DNA of 64,000 nt, from positions 2,728,001 to 2,792,000 of the forward strand of contig OZ244900.1 of assembly GCA_965221595.1 (NCBI GenBank), given 5' to 3'. The notes below the pieces were generated by a model. It was not told the DNA's origin. It saw nothing but the letters and a program-made list of their open reading frames with translations, and searched no databases. The first letter of the stretch is position 1. Each line of letters opens with the position of its first letter. The position numbers and the translations under genes were made by a program. Below are positions 7,538 through 16,345 of this stretch, in pieces. The DNA is from JAAXGX01 sp965221595 (GTDB lineage Bacteria > Acidobacteriota > Vicinamibacteria > Vicinamibacterales > UBA8438).

Positions 7538-8707
7538 TCAGTGGCCGGCCTCGATCAGCTCCAGGGCCAGGCCGTCGAGATCCTCGATGAGCACCGCGCG
7601 CTGGTCGCCGAACGCGTAGGGACCTTCGAGGATGGGGATGCCGGCGCGTTCGAGGTGGGCCAGCAGCGGCTCGAGGTCGGGGTAGCTGAGTGCCACGTGG
7701 TCGACGACCTGGCCGCGCGAACGCGACAGCGGGCGGTCGAGCTCGGGCCCGCAGCGGCCGTCGCGGCACTGGCGCGTGTACCACGCCCAGCCGGCATTCG
7801 CCAGCCGCACGCTGCCTATTGGGCTGCGGAGCTGACCCCGCGGCAGGAACGTCGGATAGCTGACCTCGCCGATCGCGACATCGCACGGACTGTGCGCGGG
7901 TCGCGGCGCCTCGGCGCCCGTTTCCGGATCGCGCAGCGGCGGCAGCGCCAGGCCGAGATGCGCGACGTACCAGTTGGCGGCGCACAGCGGCTGCTCGTGC
8001 CAGAAATGGGTGTGCCCGTGGAAGCGGTCCGGCGTCGCGGCAGTCCCGTTGAACTCGACCAGGATGCCGTCCGGATCGACGAGGTAGCCGAAGTCCTGGC
8101 CACCCGACCGGTCACCCCCTTGGCCCGGCGCCGCGCGGGCGGCGCGATCCGCCATCTCCGCCACCGTGAGAAGCTGGTCGCCGAGCGGCGCGAGCCCCGA
8201 GCGCGGCACGCCCTCCGCATCGTCGGGACCGCTGAAGACCGGCAGGAAGCGGAACCGGTCCCCGGCCGGGTCGAGCGCCGTCAGGCGCTCGTGCAGAGCC
8301 CGCCCGTCGGTGCTCGGACCGATGGTCCAGAACGGACTCTGCGGGATGGACTGGTGCTGCTCGGGGTCGAACGCACCGGGCGCCTGCGTCGCAACGGTCG
8401 TGTAGAGCAGATGGACGCCGTCGGCGGCGAACGCCGGCAGCCCCGCCACGGTCGTCCGCTCCCCCGTCGGCCAAAGGGTGGACCACCAGTCGAGCGCGCG
8501 GCCGGGATCGACCGAGTTGACGTGGACGTGGTGAAAGCTCGGCAGCGGCAGCGCGACGGGCGGTGCGCCGCCGGCAGCGGCAGCGGGCAGTGCGTCGGGC
8601 GCTGCCGGCGCGCCGCCGCAGGCGACCGCGAACGCCAGCAGGGCCGGCAGCCCCGGCCAGGGTCTGCCAGCAGCCCACGGTGAAACCCCGCGGCGCACGC
8701 TAGGCAT
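7538..8707 (-). CDS. Exported lipoprotein with two VOC (glyoxalase/dioxygenase-fold) domains
   Basis: 389 residues from the ATG at 8707, overlapping the upstream gene by 8 bp. Residues 20-31 form a lipoprotein signal ending in FAVAC. The first VOC domain starts at about residue 56 with FHHVHVNSVDPGRALDWW; a second part ends in VVDHVALSYPDLEPLLAHL and VLIEDLDGLALELIEAGH, the typical closing betaalphabetabetabeta unit with a metal-binding Glu. VOC enzymes (glyoxalase I, extradiol dioxygenases, fosfomycin resistance proteins) are normally cytoplasmic, so a lipid-anchored version is unusual. The His and Glu positions suggest a metal site is kept. The substrate is unknown. Confidence 0.82.
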   Translation of the reverse strand: MPSVRRGVSPWAAGRPWPGLPALLAFAVACGGAPAAPDALPAAAAGGAPPVALPLPSFHHVHVNSVDPGRALDWWSTLWPTGERTTVAGLPAFAADGVHLLYTTVATQAPGAFDPEQHQSIPQSPFWTIGPSTDGRALHERLTALDPAGDRFRFLPVFSGPDDAEGVPRSGLAPLGDQLLTVAEMADRAARAAPGQGGDRSGGQDFGYLVDPDGILVEFNGTAATPDRFHGHTHFWHEQPLCAANWYVAHLGLALPPLRDPETGAEAPRPAHSPCDVAIGEVSYPTFLPRGQLRSPIGSVRLANAGWAWYTRQCRDGRCGPELDRPLSRSRGQVVDHVALSYPDLEPLLAHLERAGIPILEGPYAFGDQRAVLIEDLDGLALELIEAGH

Positions 8708-9851
8708 CGGCCTCCAGACCCGCGCGGGTTTCCGCCACCAGCAGATCGACCACGGCGCGCAGCGCCTCCTCCCGGCTGGCCCCTTCCAGCCGCCGGAGGC
8801 GGAAGTGGTCGAGCTGCCGATCGGCAGCGCTGCCTTCGTCGATGATGGTCAGCACGTGCCGCATCTCGTCCTCGCAGCCGAGGGCCCGGGCATCCGCCGC
8901 GAGGTTCTCGACGAGCGCGGCCGCCACGTCGCGGATGTCCAGCCGCCCGCCGCCGACCGGGTCCCCCAGGAACGCCAGCACGCCGTAGCGCTGGGCCAGC
9001 CAGCGGTTCTCGATGATGATCTCCGTCAGCGGATCGGGCGGCAGCCCGTCCTCCCGGACCTGCCTCAGCAGCCGGCGGACGAGCGCCGCGTAGAGCGCCG
9101 CGATGCTCACCGCATCGTCGAGGCGCGGGCAGACGTCGCAGATCCGCAGCTCCACCGTCGGATGGGCCGGGGACGGGCGGACATCCCACCACAGCTCGCT
9201 GCCGTCCCGGATGAAATTCATGCGCTGATAGGAGGCGATGACCCGTTCGTAGTCGGCCACGGAGAGCAGCGGACCGGGGACGCTGGTGCGCGGCAGCGCG
9301 CCCAGGATGGTCAGCCGGTAGGACTTGAACCCGGTCTCGCGGCCGGCGTTGAAGGGCGAGGAGCCCGACAGCGCATGCAGCAGCGGCAGGTGGCGGCGCA
9401 GCGCGGTCATCACGCGGATCCGCTCGTCGGGACTGCCGAAGCCGGCGTGGATGTGCATGCCGCCGACGATGAGGCGCCGCACGCTCTCCTGGAACGTGAC
9501 CGCGAACCGCTCGTAGCGCTCCCGGGGCGTGGGCATCTGCTCCTCCCACGCGGCGAAGGGATGCGTGGCGGCGGCCATCAGCGCGGCGCCGTGCGCGGAT
9601 GCCGCCTCCACGACCGCCCGCCGGGCCGCGCGCAACGCGTCGCGCACCTCGCCCACCGAGCGGCAGACGGCCGTGTTGGTCTCGATCTGCGACCGGAGAA
9701 ACTCGGCGACCACCTTGTGCGGTCCCCGGTTCCGCTCGCACATCTCGAAGATGCCGCGGTCCGGGTCCGACAGCAGGTCGCGCGTGGCGGGCTCGACGAG
9801 AAAGAACTCCTCCTCGATACCGAGCGTCACGTCGAGATCAGACTCGCTCAC
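8700..9851 (-). CDS. Glutamate-cysteine ligase family 2 (YbdK-type carboxylate-amine ligase)
   Basis: 383 residues from GTG at 9851, preceded by GGGAGA. The opening LGIEEEFFLV holds the acidic ATP/metal-binding residues of the GCS2 family, followed by IETNTAVCRSV, GGMHIHAGF with the conserved His pair, and ELWWDVRPSPAHPTVELRICD, all hallmark segments of the YbdK group. Length equals that of YbdK proteins (about 370). These enzymes have weak glutamate-cysteine ligase activity in vitro and their physiological substrate is mostly unknown. Cytoplasmic. The next gene, an exported VOC lipoprotein, overlaps its 3' end by 8 bp; a functional link between the two is possible but not shown. Confidence 0.9.
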   Translation of the reverse strand: MSESDLDVTLGIEEEFFLVEPATRDLLSDPDRGIFEMCERNRGPHKVVAEFLRSQIETNTAVCRSVGEVRDALRAARRAVVEAASAHGAALMAAATHPFAAWEEQMPTPRERYERFAVTFQESVRRLIVGGMHIHAGFGSPDERIRVMTALRRHLPLLHALSGSSPFNAGRETGFKSYRLTILGALPRTSVPGPLLSVADYERVIASYQRMNFIRDGSELWWDVRPSPAHPTVELRICDVCPRLDDAVSIAALYAALVRRLLRQVREDGLPPDPLTEIIIENRWLAQRYGVLAFLGDPVGGGRLDIRDVAAALVENLAADARALGCEDEMRHVLTIIDEGSAADRQLDHFRLRRLEGASREEALRAVVDLLVAETRAGLEADA

Positions 9852-9932
9852 TGGCCACGTCTCCCGCCCATCGGCCTGCTGCGCGCCACGCGGCGGCGAC
9901 GGCGGGCGAACCGCCGCCGCGCCGCAACCGGA

Positions 9933-11015
9933 TCACTCGCCGACGACGGCGATGCCCCAGGGGCGCTCGCCGGCCGGCACCGTGGCGACCACCGTCATCG
10001 ATGCGGTGTCCACCACGCTGACGTCGTTCGACGGACCGTTCGCGGTGTAGAGATAGCGGCCGTCCGGCGCCACCCCGATGCCCCAGGGCCGGTCGCCCAC
10101 CTGCACCGCGGCAACCGGCGCATGCGTCGCCGCGTCGATCGCCACCACGTTTCTGCCGCGGCCGGTGGTCACGTAGACGCGCGTTGCGTCCGGCGCGACG
10201 ACGACACCCATCGGCCGCACCAGCTCGCCCTCGAGCTCGATGGTGTGCAGCACCTCGTGGACCGCCGTGTCCACCACGTGCACCGTGCCGCCGTTCTCGG
10301 CGGTCACGTAGGCCCGGCTGCCGTCCGGCGTGAACGCCGAGGCCCGCGGCCGCGCGCCGACCTCGAAGCCCGCCACCACCTGGTTGGCGGCCGTATCGAT
10401 GACCGACACCCGGTTCTCGTTCTCGGACGTGACGTAGACGACGCTGCCGTCGGGGCTGATGCGCACCCCCTCGGGCTCCTCGCCGACCGGCAGCGCGGCC
10501 AGGATCTCGCCGGTCGCGATGTCGACGACCGTCGCCTCGCCCGCGTCCTCGTTCGCGACGTAGAGACGGGTGCCGTCGGCGCTGACGGCGACCTGCTCGG
10601 GATCGGTCCCCGCGCGCACCATCCCGGTCAGCGTGCCGCTCGCGAGGTCGACCACCCCGATGCCGTCCGCGGACCGGTCGGGCGGCGGCAGCGTGCTCTC
10701 GTCGGTGCCCGGCGGGGACGGCGGCGAACCGCTCAACGCGACAAACAGCCGCGCGCCGTCCGGCGCCACCTTGATGCCGCGGGGACGCTTGCCGAGCGGA
10801 ATCGTCGCGACCACCTCGTGTGTGCCGCCCGCGATGACCGTCATGTCACCCGAGTACTCGTTCGTGACGTAGACGTGGTAGGGCGGCGCGGATGCGGCCG
10901 CGGGCGGCGGGTCCGCCGGGGGCGCGTCCTGCACGCAGGCGGTGAGCGCGCCGGCAGCCAGCGCCGCCGACAGCCACCTGCCACCTTCCCGCCGCCGGGT
11001 TGCTGCACGGTGCAT
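9933..11015 (-). CDS. YVTN-repeat beta-propeller lipoprotein
   Basis: 360 residues, ATG at 11015 after GGGGAGG. A lipoprotein signal ends with GALTAC at about residue 27, followed by a Pro/Ala-rich linker. The rest is seven repeats of about 42 residues of the YVTN type, for example HVYVTNEYSGDMTVIA, RLYVANEDAGEATVVD and YLYTANGPSNDVSVVD, each followed by a GxxPxGxxxxPDG turn. Such seven-bladed propellers act as binding scaffolds on the cell surface or periplasm; no catalytic residues are evident. It follows the heme-motif propeller gene by 24 bp on the same strand and is probably co-transcribed with it. Confidence 0.88.
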   Translation of the reverse strand: MHRAATRRREGGRWLSAALAAGALTACVQDAPPADPPPAAASAPPYHVYVTNEYSGDMTVIAGGTHEVVATIPLGKRPRGIKVAPDGARLFVALSGSPPSPPGTDESTLPPPDRSADGIGVVDLASGTLTGMVRAGTDPEQVAVSADGTRLYVANEDAGEATVVDIATGEILAALPVGEEPEGVRISPDGSVVYVTSENENRVSVIDTAANQVVAGFEVGARPRASAFTPDGSRAYVTAENGGTVHVVDTAVHEVLHTIELEGELVRPMGVVVAPDATRVYVTTGRGRNVVAIDAATHAPVAAVQVGDRPWGIGVAPDGRYLYTANGPSNDVSVVDTASMTVVATVPAGERPWGIAVVGE

Positions 11016-11039
11016 GACTCGCCTCCCCGGCCCCGTCGC

Positions 11040-13274
11040 CTAGCGGGCCAGCGGGTCGGGCCGCAACTGGAAGTGCACCATCTTGCTGCGCGTACCCTTG
11101 CCGCCCTCCGTGTGCCAGATGTAGTTCGAGCCGTAGTTCGCCCAGAGGCCGCGGCCCTTCCAGCCGGCGTCCGGATCGTCGATGCGGCCGTCGAGCCCGC
11201 GCGAGTAGAACGCCATCGGGTACGGCACCCGCAGAACGGTCCACTCGCCGCTGTCCGGGTCGAGGACCAGCAGGGAATCCGAGGTCGAGCCGTTCGCGAT
11301 CGGCAGGTTGGCACCCAGCCCGAGCGTGTTGTGCTGGTCCACCCAACTGTAGTAGTGGAAGTCGGCGCTGCCCGGCGTTTCGACGCCCTTCATCTGCGGG
11401 CCCGGCACCGGGTAGAGCGTCCAGCCCTCCGGGCAGTGCTGACCCGTGGCCTCCGGTCCGCGCGTCACCCCGCACTTGCGCCGGTCGAAGCTCGCCATGT
11501 GGCTGCTGCCCGACAGCGCGGTCCAGATGACGCCGTTGCGGTCCACGTCGATGCCGCGCGGGGCCGAGCCGGTCTGCGCCGGGTCGAGGTCGGGGTTCTC
11601 GATGGACGGCGGCTCGTAGACCTCGGCGATGCAGCTCGCGGGCGGATTGTCGCCGCGCTCGAGACGCACCAGACGGCCGGGGAACGGCCCCGTGCGCGTG
11701 ATCCAGACCGCGTCGTCGATGGGGCTGGCGATGATGCCGTAGCCGAACCCGTTGATCCGGGTGTCGCGGGTCGGGTCGGGCTGCGCCTCGCCCGGCTCGT
11801 TCCAGGGCCTGGTGATCACGCCGTCGCCGTTCGTGTCGATGACGGTCGGGCACCAGCCCTGCGCGCGCTGCTCGTCGCCGGTCGCGTCGTACTGCTGCGT
11901 GTCGATCCAGCCGATGACGTTGACGTCCCCGCTGAACCAGAGCGTGTCGTTCGCGTCCTCGCCGAACTGCAGGTGGTGCGTGCCGTAGCACGTGTCGATC
12001 AACTCGAACGACCCGGTCTCGGGGTCGTAGTACGACGCCTGCCGACCGCTGGCGTCGATCGGCCAGTACTGCGCGTAGCGGTTCGACGAGCCCTCCCGGC
12101 ACCAGTCGGGATTGGGCCGGTTACGCACCTTCGACGTCATCCACACGCGCCCCTCGCCGTCCATCATTGGGTTGTGCGGGTCGGAGGCGTTCTCGCGTCC
12201 GTCGGGACCGCCGCGCCCCCACAGCAGCTGCTCGCCCCAGTAGTAGGAAGGCTCCAACTGCATCTGCGGGAAGCGGGACGTCACGCTGTCCTGATCCTCC
12301 GGGCGCACGGGGATCGCGAGCTCGACGGCCGTGTTCTCGTTCGGATCGACGACGGTCAGGGTGCCGTGCCCCGCCGAGACGCCATACACCGGCCCGCCGC
12401 CGTTGAGGGTGGGGTTCCGCTTGTCGGTCGTGATCTCGTCGTGGATGAAGGAGCTGTCGGTGCCCCAGTCCCACAGCGTCACGACCAGGTTGCGCTCGAC
12501 GCCCTTCGGCCGCGGGGGGCGCGGGGGCAGCTCGCCGGCGGCGATGCGCTCCGTCCAATCGGCGAACATCGCGACGCCGCGTTCCCGGCCGAAGCGGTCC
12601 ATCGCGGCGCTCATCTGGTTGCCGCGCTGCCCCGTCTGGACGCGGTGGTCCCACGCCTCCGCGGCGGAATCGAAGTCGTCGCGGCGCTGCACCACGCGCG
12701 TCGCGAGGTTGCCGAGCTGATGGCAGAGCTGGCAGCCCTGCTTCATGTTGTCGACCCACGCCGCCTGGCTTTTCATGGCCGGCGAGATACCGTTGCCCTC
12801 AGGCCCGGTGCCCGGGAACTCGCTCGGCGCAGGCGGCTCGATCAGCGAATACCAGTAGTTGCCGGGGTAGTACTCCGCGGCGGCAGCCTCGTCGGGCGCC
12901 ACGACCGCGGCCAGCGCCACGTCGTCGAGCGGCGGGGCGAGCTGCACCTTGTCGGAGTCGACCAGACCATAGCCACGCACCCAGACGTCGTAGGTAGCGT
13001 CGGGAAGCTGCGGGAGCACGAAGCGCCCGTCGTCGTCGGTCACGACGATCTTCGCGAGTTTCGTGTCGAGGTCCTTGGTCTCCGCGATAACCCACACGCC
13101 AGCCTCGGGACCTGCCGCGCTCTCGACCACGCCGCTGATGTAGCCCTCGGCGTCCTCCGCCGCGCGCTCCGCCGCCGGAAGGGCTGCGCCCACCGCCAGC
13201 GCCGCACCGAGCCCCGCGACCGCCAGCCAAAGCCCTGAACGCCTCTCCCGTGGCGCGCGTGTGCGTCCGCTCAT
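11040..13274 (-). CDS. Exported protein: carboxypeptidase-regulatory domain, CxxCH heme site and propeller
   Basis: 744 residues; ATG at 13274 directly after GGAGGAGGCGAC. Signal peptide at residues 14-32. Residues about 44-115 form a carboxypeptidase-regulatory-like (transthyretin-fold) domain (YISGVVESAAGPEAGVWV, DGRFVLPQLPDATYDVWVRGY). A CQLCH heme-binding motif follows at 181-185. The remainder is a propeller of the virginiamycin-B-lyase/Vgb-like kind with repeated Asp-rich blades (GHGTLTVVDPNENTAVEL, MDGEGRVWMTSKVRN, IDVDRNGVIWTALSG). The single heme site suggests an electron-transfer or heme-anchored sensor role. Related secreted proteins are frequent in Acidobacteriota but I know no assigned function. 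Confidence 0.85.
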   Translation of the reverse strand: MSGRTRAPRERRSGLWLAVAGLGAALAVGAALPAAERAAEDAEGYISGVVESAAGPEAGVWVIAETKDLDTKLAKIVVTDDDGRFVLPQLPDATYDVWVRGYGLVDSDKVQLAPPLDDVALAAVVAPDEAAAAEYYPGNYWYSLIEPPAPSEFPGTGPEGNGISPAMKSQAAWVDNMKQGCQLCHQLGNLATRVVQRRDDFDSAAEAWDHRVQTGQRGNQMSAAMDRFGRERGVAMFADWTERIAAGELPPRPPRPKGVERNLVVTLWDWGTDSSFIHDEITTDKRNPTLNGGGPVYGVSAGHGTLTVVDPNENTAVELAIPVRPEDQDSVTSRFPQMQLEPSYYWGEQLLWGRGGPDGRENASDPHNPMMDGEGRVWMTSKVRNRPNPDWCREGSSNRYAQYWPIDASGRQASYYDPETGSFELIDTCYGTHHLQFGEDANDTLWFSGDVNVIGWIDTQQYDATGDEQRAQGWCPTVIDTNGDGVITRPWNEPGEAQPDPTRDTRINGFGYGIIASPIDDAVWITRTGPFPGRLVRLERGDNPPASCIAEVYEPPSIENPDLDPAQTGSAPRGIDVDRNGVIWTALSGSSHMASFDRRKCGVTRGPEATGQHCPEGWTLYPVPGPQMKGVETPGSADFHYYSWVDQHNTLGLGANLPIANGSTSDSLLVLDPDSGEWTVLRVPYPMAFYSRGLDGRIDDPDAGWKGRGLWANYGSNYIWHTEGGKGTRSKMVHFQLRPDPLAR

Positions 13275-13577
13275 GTCGCCTCCTCCCCGTTCGTCGTGCC
13301 GCTATTGTACGTCTCCCGCCGCCGATCCGCACGGGTCGCGGACCCGACCGCGCCGGGCAGATCGTGGCAGGGGCCGCGCCGCCGGGGCAATGCCGGAGCT
13401 TTCACCACGGACTCCGGAAGCAGCGGGAGAGCGGGCAGGCCCGGGGCGTGGCGGTCGCGCCGTGCGGCATGTCCTCGTCGACAACGGCCGGGAGGCGTGC
13501 TTGCGCGCGGGAGACCCGTACCACGGCAGCGACGCGCGGCGGGCTGCCCGGCCGCGGCGGCGACGCGCGAGGTCCCT
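13275..13577. other. Intergenic region, no gene
   Basis: 303 bp between the NHL gene (stop at 13578) and the start of the heme-motif propeller gene (13274), both on the minus strand. It should hold the promoter of the latter: a possible -10 (TACAAT on the minus strand) lies at 13304-13309, 30 bases before the start codon. No other structure or small gene is convincing here. Confidence 0.4.
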
Positions 13578-14720
13578 CTACTGCGCCCCGGTCGGGACGA
13601 ACTTCTGCATGCGCCGGCCGTCGAGCGTCTCGCCGAGGTACAGGTTGCCCCGCGAGTCGATGGCCACCGAGTGCGGGCTCTCGAAGTAGCCCGCGTTCCG
13701 GCCCCGCCGGCCGAGCCGCTCGACCGTCTCGAGGCCCGCGCGACGCACGGCCCACAGGTAATGGTTGCCGCCATCGGCGTTGTAGAGGAACGACTGCTCG
13801 TCGTCGTGGGAGAAGTCGATGTCCCAGACCGACGTGCCGGCGGTCTCGCGGCCGATGAAGCCCTCCGACAGGAACGTCCCGTCCTTCTCGAAAATCTGCA
13901 GGCGGTGGTTCATCCGGTCGCAGACGTACACCAGGCCCTCGTTCGAGAGGACCACGCAGTGGACGGTGTCGCCGAAGATGGGCGACGGGTCGGCGGCGGG
14001 GTCGTAGCGCGCCAGCGGGCCGTCGTCCGGCGGCCGGCCGTAGGCGCCCCAGTGCCGCTTGTACTCGCCCGTGTCGGCGTCGAACACGATGACGCGCCGG
14101 TTCGTGTAGCCGTCCGCCACGTAGACCTCGTTCGCGTCGGGGTCGACACCGATGTCGGCCGGCGAGTGCAGCCGCTCGACGTCGTGGCTGTCACCCGTTT
14201 CGCCCGGCGTGCCGATGTGCAGCAGGAACGTGCCGTCGCGGGTGAATTTCAGCACCAGCCCGTCGTCGTCGCCGTTGCCGCCGATCCAGACGTTGTCCTT
14301 GTGGTCGATGAAGAGGCCGTGCTCGCTCTGCGGCCACTCGTAGCCCTCGCCCGGCCCGCCCCAGGCCTGCACGACGTCGCCCGCCGGGTCGAACTCGATG
14401 ACCGGCGGTGCGGGCACGCAGCAGTCGGAGGTGGGCGGATCGTCGGCCGCGCCGCGCTCTCGGGCGCTCAGCGACCCCGGTCGGTGCAGCACCCAGACGT
14501 GGTCCCGCGAATCGACCGCCACGCCGATCACGTGGCCCATCAGCCAGTTGTGGGGCAGCGTCTGCGGCCAGAACGGATCCACCTGGTAGCCTCCGCCGGC
14601 CTGCGCGACCGGCGCCGCGGAGGCGCGGGCAGCCTCCTCGACGGCCTGCTGCGCGTAGATCAACGCTGCGAACGCCACGACGAGCCCGCCGAGCACGCGG
14701 ACGGTGTTGCCGCATTTCAT
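13578..14720 (-). CDS. Secreted NHL-repeat six-bladed propeller protein (copy A)
   Basis: 380 residues; start set at the ATG at 14720 (MKCGNTVRVLGG) with GGGAGG upstream. Signal peptide at residues 1-24. The mature protein opens YQVDPFWPQTLPHNW and contains NHL blades such as GVAVDSRDHVWVLHRP, FIDHKDNVWIGGNG, VYVADGYTNRRVIVFD and VAIDSRGNLYLGE, plus a CCVPAPPVIEF segment. It is a close paralogue of the gene at 21520-22665, sharing nearly every blade motif. Related folds include peptidyl-alpha-hydroxyglycine lyase and SMP-30-like lactonases, but none of their catalytic signatures is evident, so a binding or lyase role is only a guess. Confidence 0.86.
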   Translation of the reverse strand: MKCGNTVRVLGGLVVAFAALIYAQQAVEEAARASAAPVAQAGGGYQVDPFWPQTLPHNWLMGHVIGVAVDSRDHVWVLHRPGSLSARERGAADDPPTSDCCVPAPPVIEFDPAGDVVQAWGGPGEGYEWPQSEHGLFIDHKDNVWIGGNGDDDGLVLKFTRDGTFLLHIGTPGETGDSHDVERLHSPADIGVDPDANEVYVADGYTNRRVIVFDADTGEYKRHWGAYGRPPDDGPLARYDPAADPSPIFGDTVHCVVLSNEGLVYVCDRMNHRLQIFEKDGTFLSEGFIGRETAGTSVWDIDFSHDDEQSFLYNADGGNHYLWAVRRAGLETVERLGRRGRNAGYFESPHSVAIDSRGNLYLGETLDGRRMQKFVPTGAQ

Positions 14721-14744
14721 GGTCGCGCCTCCCTGGACGCCGGC

Positions 14745-14750
14745 ATTATA
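14745..14750 (-). promoter_or_regulatory. Candidate -10 element for NHL propeller gene
   Basis: On the minus strand this reads TATAAT, an exact consensus in otherwise GC-rich DNA, 25 bases before the start codon at 14720. No good -35 box is seen at the usual distance, so support is moderate to low. Confidence 0.35.
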
Positions 14751-14959
14751 TCGATACCGCTGCGGCCGCCCGGCGCCGCAGGTGAACTGCTGCGCTCGAA
14801 TGCACTGACGCTCGAGGACGTGCCGAGCGAGGATTCGAAACACGCCGCGTTGCATCCGCAGGAACCCTCGGCGTGAAGATCCAGCCAATCGTAGAGGGCC
14901 ACGACCCCGCGAATGGACCGCGAGGTCTTGACGGGCGGCATGCCGGGCCGGCGCGGACT

Positions 14960-15289
14960 TCAGAGGCGGCCGATGTAAATCAGGGATACGACGACGCTGC
15001 TCGTCGTCGCGACCAGCACGCTGCCGGTCATCCACCGCACGGTCCTCTCCAGCGGCCAGGCCGGATAGGCCCACCACAACGCCAGGTTGAAGCCGATCGC
15101 CACAACCATGGCGCCGAGCATCAACCATCCGGCCACCCGATTGGCCGGATACCAGACGTCGGGAGACGAGACGGTCTTCGGCGTCCTGAAGCCGTAGGCG
15201 CCGTTGGGAGGCATCTTGCCCAGGATCAGCGGCACGGACAGCAGCAGGACGAGCAGGGGGACGGCCACGCCGACCAGCAGTCTGACCAC
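14960..15289 (-). CDS. SdpI/YhfL-like integral membrane protein
   Basis: 109 residues with three predicted membrane helices: residues 1-22 (MVRLLVGVAVPLLVLLLSV), about 50-72 (VAGWLMLGAMVVAIGFNLAL) and about 86-107 (WMTGSVLVATTSSVVVSLIYIG). Between the first two lies GKMPPNGAYGFRTPKTVSSPDVWYPAN, represented by the motif NGAYGFRTPKT, which is diagnostic of the SdpI immunity-protein family. In Bacillus SdpI protects against the SdpC toxin; most homologues in other phyla have no known toxin partner. It starts 1 bp after the stop of the CHEGNY-family gene, so it is in the same transcript. Confidence 0.82.
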   Translation of the reverse strand: MVRLLVGVAVPLLVLLLSVPLILGKMPPNGAYGFRTPKTVSSPDVWYPANRVAGWLMLGAMVVAIGFNLALWWAYPAWPLERTVRWMTGSVLVATTSSVVVSLIYIGRL

Positions 15290-15290
15290 G

Positions 15291-16316
15291 CTACTTCGCC
15301 GCAGCCTCCTCGGCGCGGGCGCCGGCGAGGATGTTCTCCAGCGCGTAGTTCCCCTCGTGGCAGGCGTACTCGAAGAGCGGGCCGTCGATGGCAGTCATCG
15401 GCAGCGACGCGGTCCACGGCGCCTCCCACACCGTCGGATCGACCACGGTGAACTCGTAGTCGATCGCATCGGCGCCGACGCGGGTGAAGCGCTCGATGAG
15501 CCGCAGGTTCTCGTCGCCGCCGAAGACCGTGCCGCCGCCCTGGGTGTGGCCGAGCTCCTGCCGGCCGTTGACTTTGTCGGCGAAGTTCGTCGATTCGACG
15601 ACCAGCGTGTCGCCCTCCCAGCGCCCGCGCGAGTCGCCCAGCCACTGCCGCACCCCGGCGGGCAGACGAGAACGCCCGTCGAGGGGGATGATGCGCGCGT
15701 CGTGGACCATCTCCACGAAGATGACGACGTGGTCCGGCGTCTGCAGAATCTGGTAGTTGTGGTTGTAGAAGCCCGGCATCATCGCTCCGGGCAGGCCGCG
15801 GGAAATGCAGCGGTCCAGGGCGTTGAAGTCCGCCACCGAGTCGAAGCGGCTGCTGGAGAACGTGGAGACCCGGCCGCGGTCCTGGAGCGCCTGCTCCTCC
15901 GGCGTCGCGCGCGGCAGGCGGCCGTCCGGCGGATCGATGATCAGCGAGGTTCGCGCGCCCAGCGTTCCCCGCTCCATCCAGTAGTTGTTGTAGGCGCCGA
16001 CCGAAACCGCCGCCGCATCGCCTGCGGGATAGCGGTTGTCGAGGTCGACGCTGAGGGCGACCTGCTGGTCCCGCACGGCATGCTCCTCGGCCGTCAGGAA
16101 CGCCCTGTCGGCCAGGTCCGTGGGACGCTGCAGCGGCGTCGTCGTCGTGTTGGTCCACGTGCCCTGCAGGTCGGGATCGCCCCACGGCGTGCGGAACGAC
16201 TCCGCGCCGGCCGCCGCACCCGACGCGGTCTGGCCTGACGCGGACGCGGGCGCGAGCAACGCGAGGGCGAGCACGGCGTGCAGCGCGACGGAACGGTGAA
16301 GGGTCGTTCGGCTCAT
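15291..16316 (-). CDS. CHEGNY-family secreted protein (copy B)
   Basis: 341 residues; ATG at 16316 after GGGAGA. Signal peptide at residues 1-28. Family signatures are all present: GDPDLQGTWTNTTTTPLQRP near the start of the mature protein, TSLIIDPPDGRLP, RCISRGLPGAMMPGFYNHNY, ILQTPDHVVIFVEM, RQWLGDSRGRWEGDTLVVE, RLIERFTR, PWTASLPMT and EYACHEGNY at the end. The conserved Cys and His residues (RCI, NHNY, CHEG) hint at a metal or catalytic site, but the fold and activity are unknown to me. It follows the sulfite-oxidase-like gene by 29 bp and precedes the SdpI-like gene by 1 bp, forming a three-gene unit. Confidence 0.85.
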   Translation of the reverse strand: MSRTTLHRSVALHAVLALALLAPASASGQTASGAAAGAESFRTPWGDPDLQGTWTNTTTTPLQRPTDLADRAFLTAEEHAVRDQQVALSVDLDNRYPAGDAAAVSVGAYNNYWMERGTLGARTSLIIDPPDGRLPRATPEEQALQDRGRVSTFSSSRFDSVADFNALDRCISRGLPGAMMPGFYNHNYQILQTPDHVVIFVEMVHDARIIPLDGRSRLPAGVRQWLGDSRGRWEGDTLVVESTNFADKVNGRQELGHTQGGGTVFGGDENLRLIERFTRVGADAIDYEFTVVDPTVWEAPWTASLPMTAIDGPLFEYACHEGNYALENILAGARAEEAAAK

Positions 16317-16345
16317 GGTCCTGTCTCCCTGACGGCGCGCGCGGA

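Noticed and set aside
8805..13238. A 1,477-codon open frame on the plus strand
   Set aside because: It lies opposite four real minus-strand genes with good starts and known domains; its translation is low-complexity Arg/Val/Gly-rich and matches no family. High GC suppresses stops.
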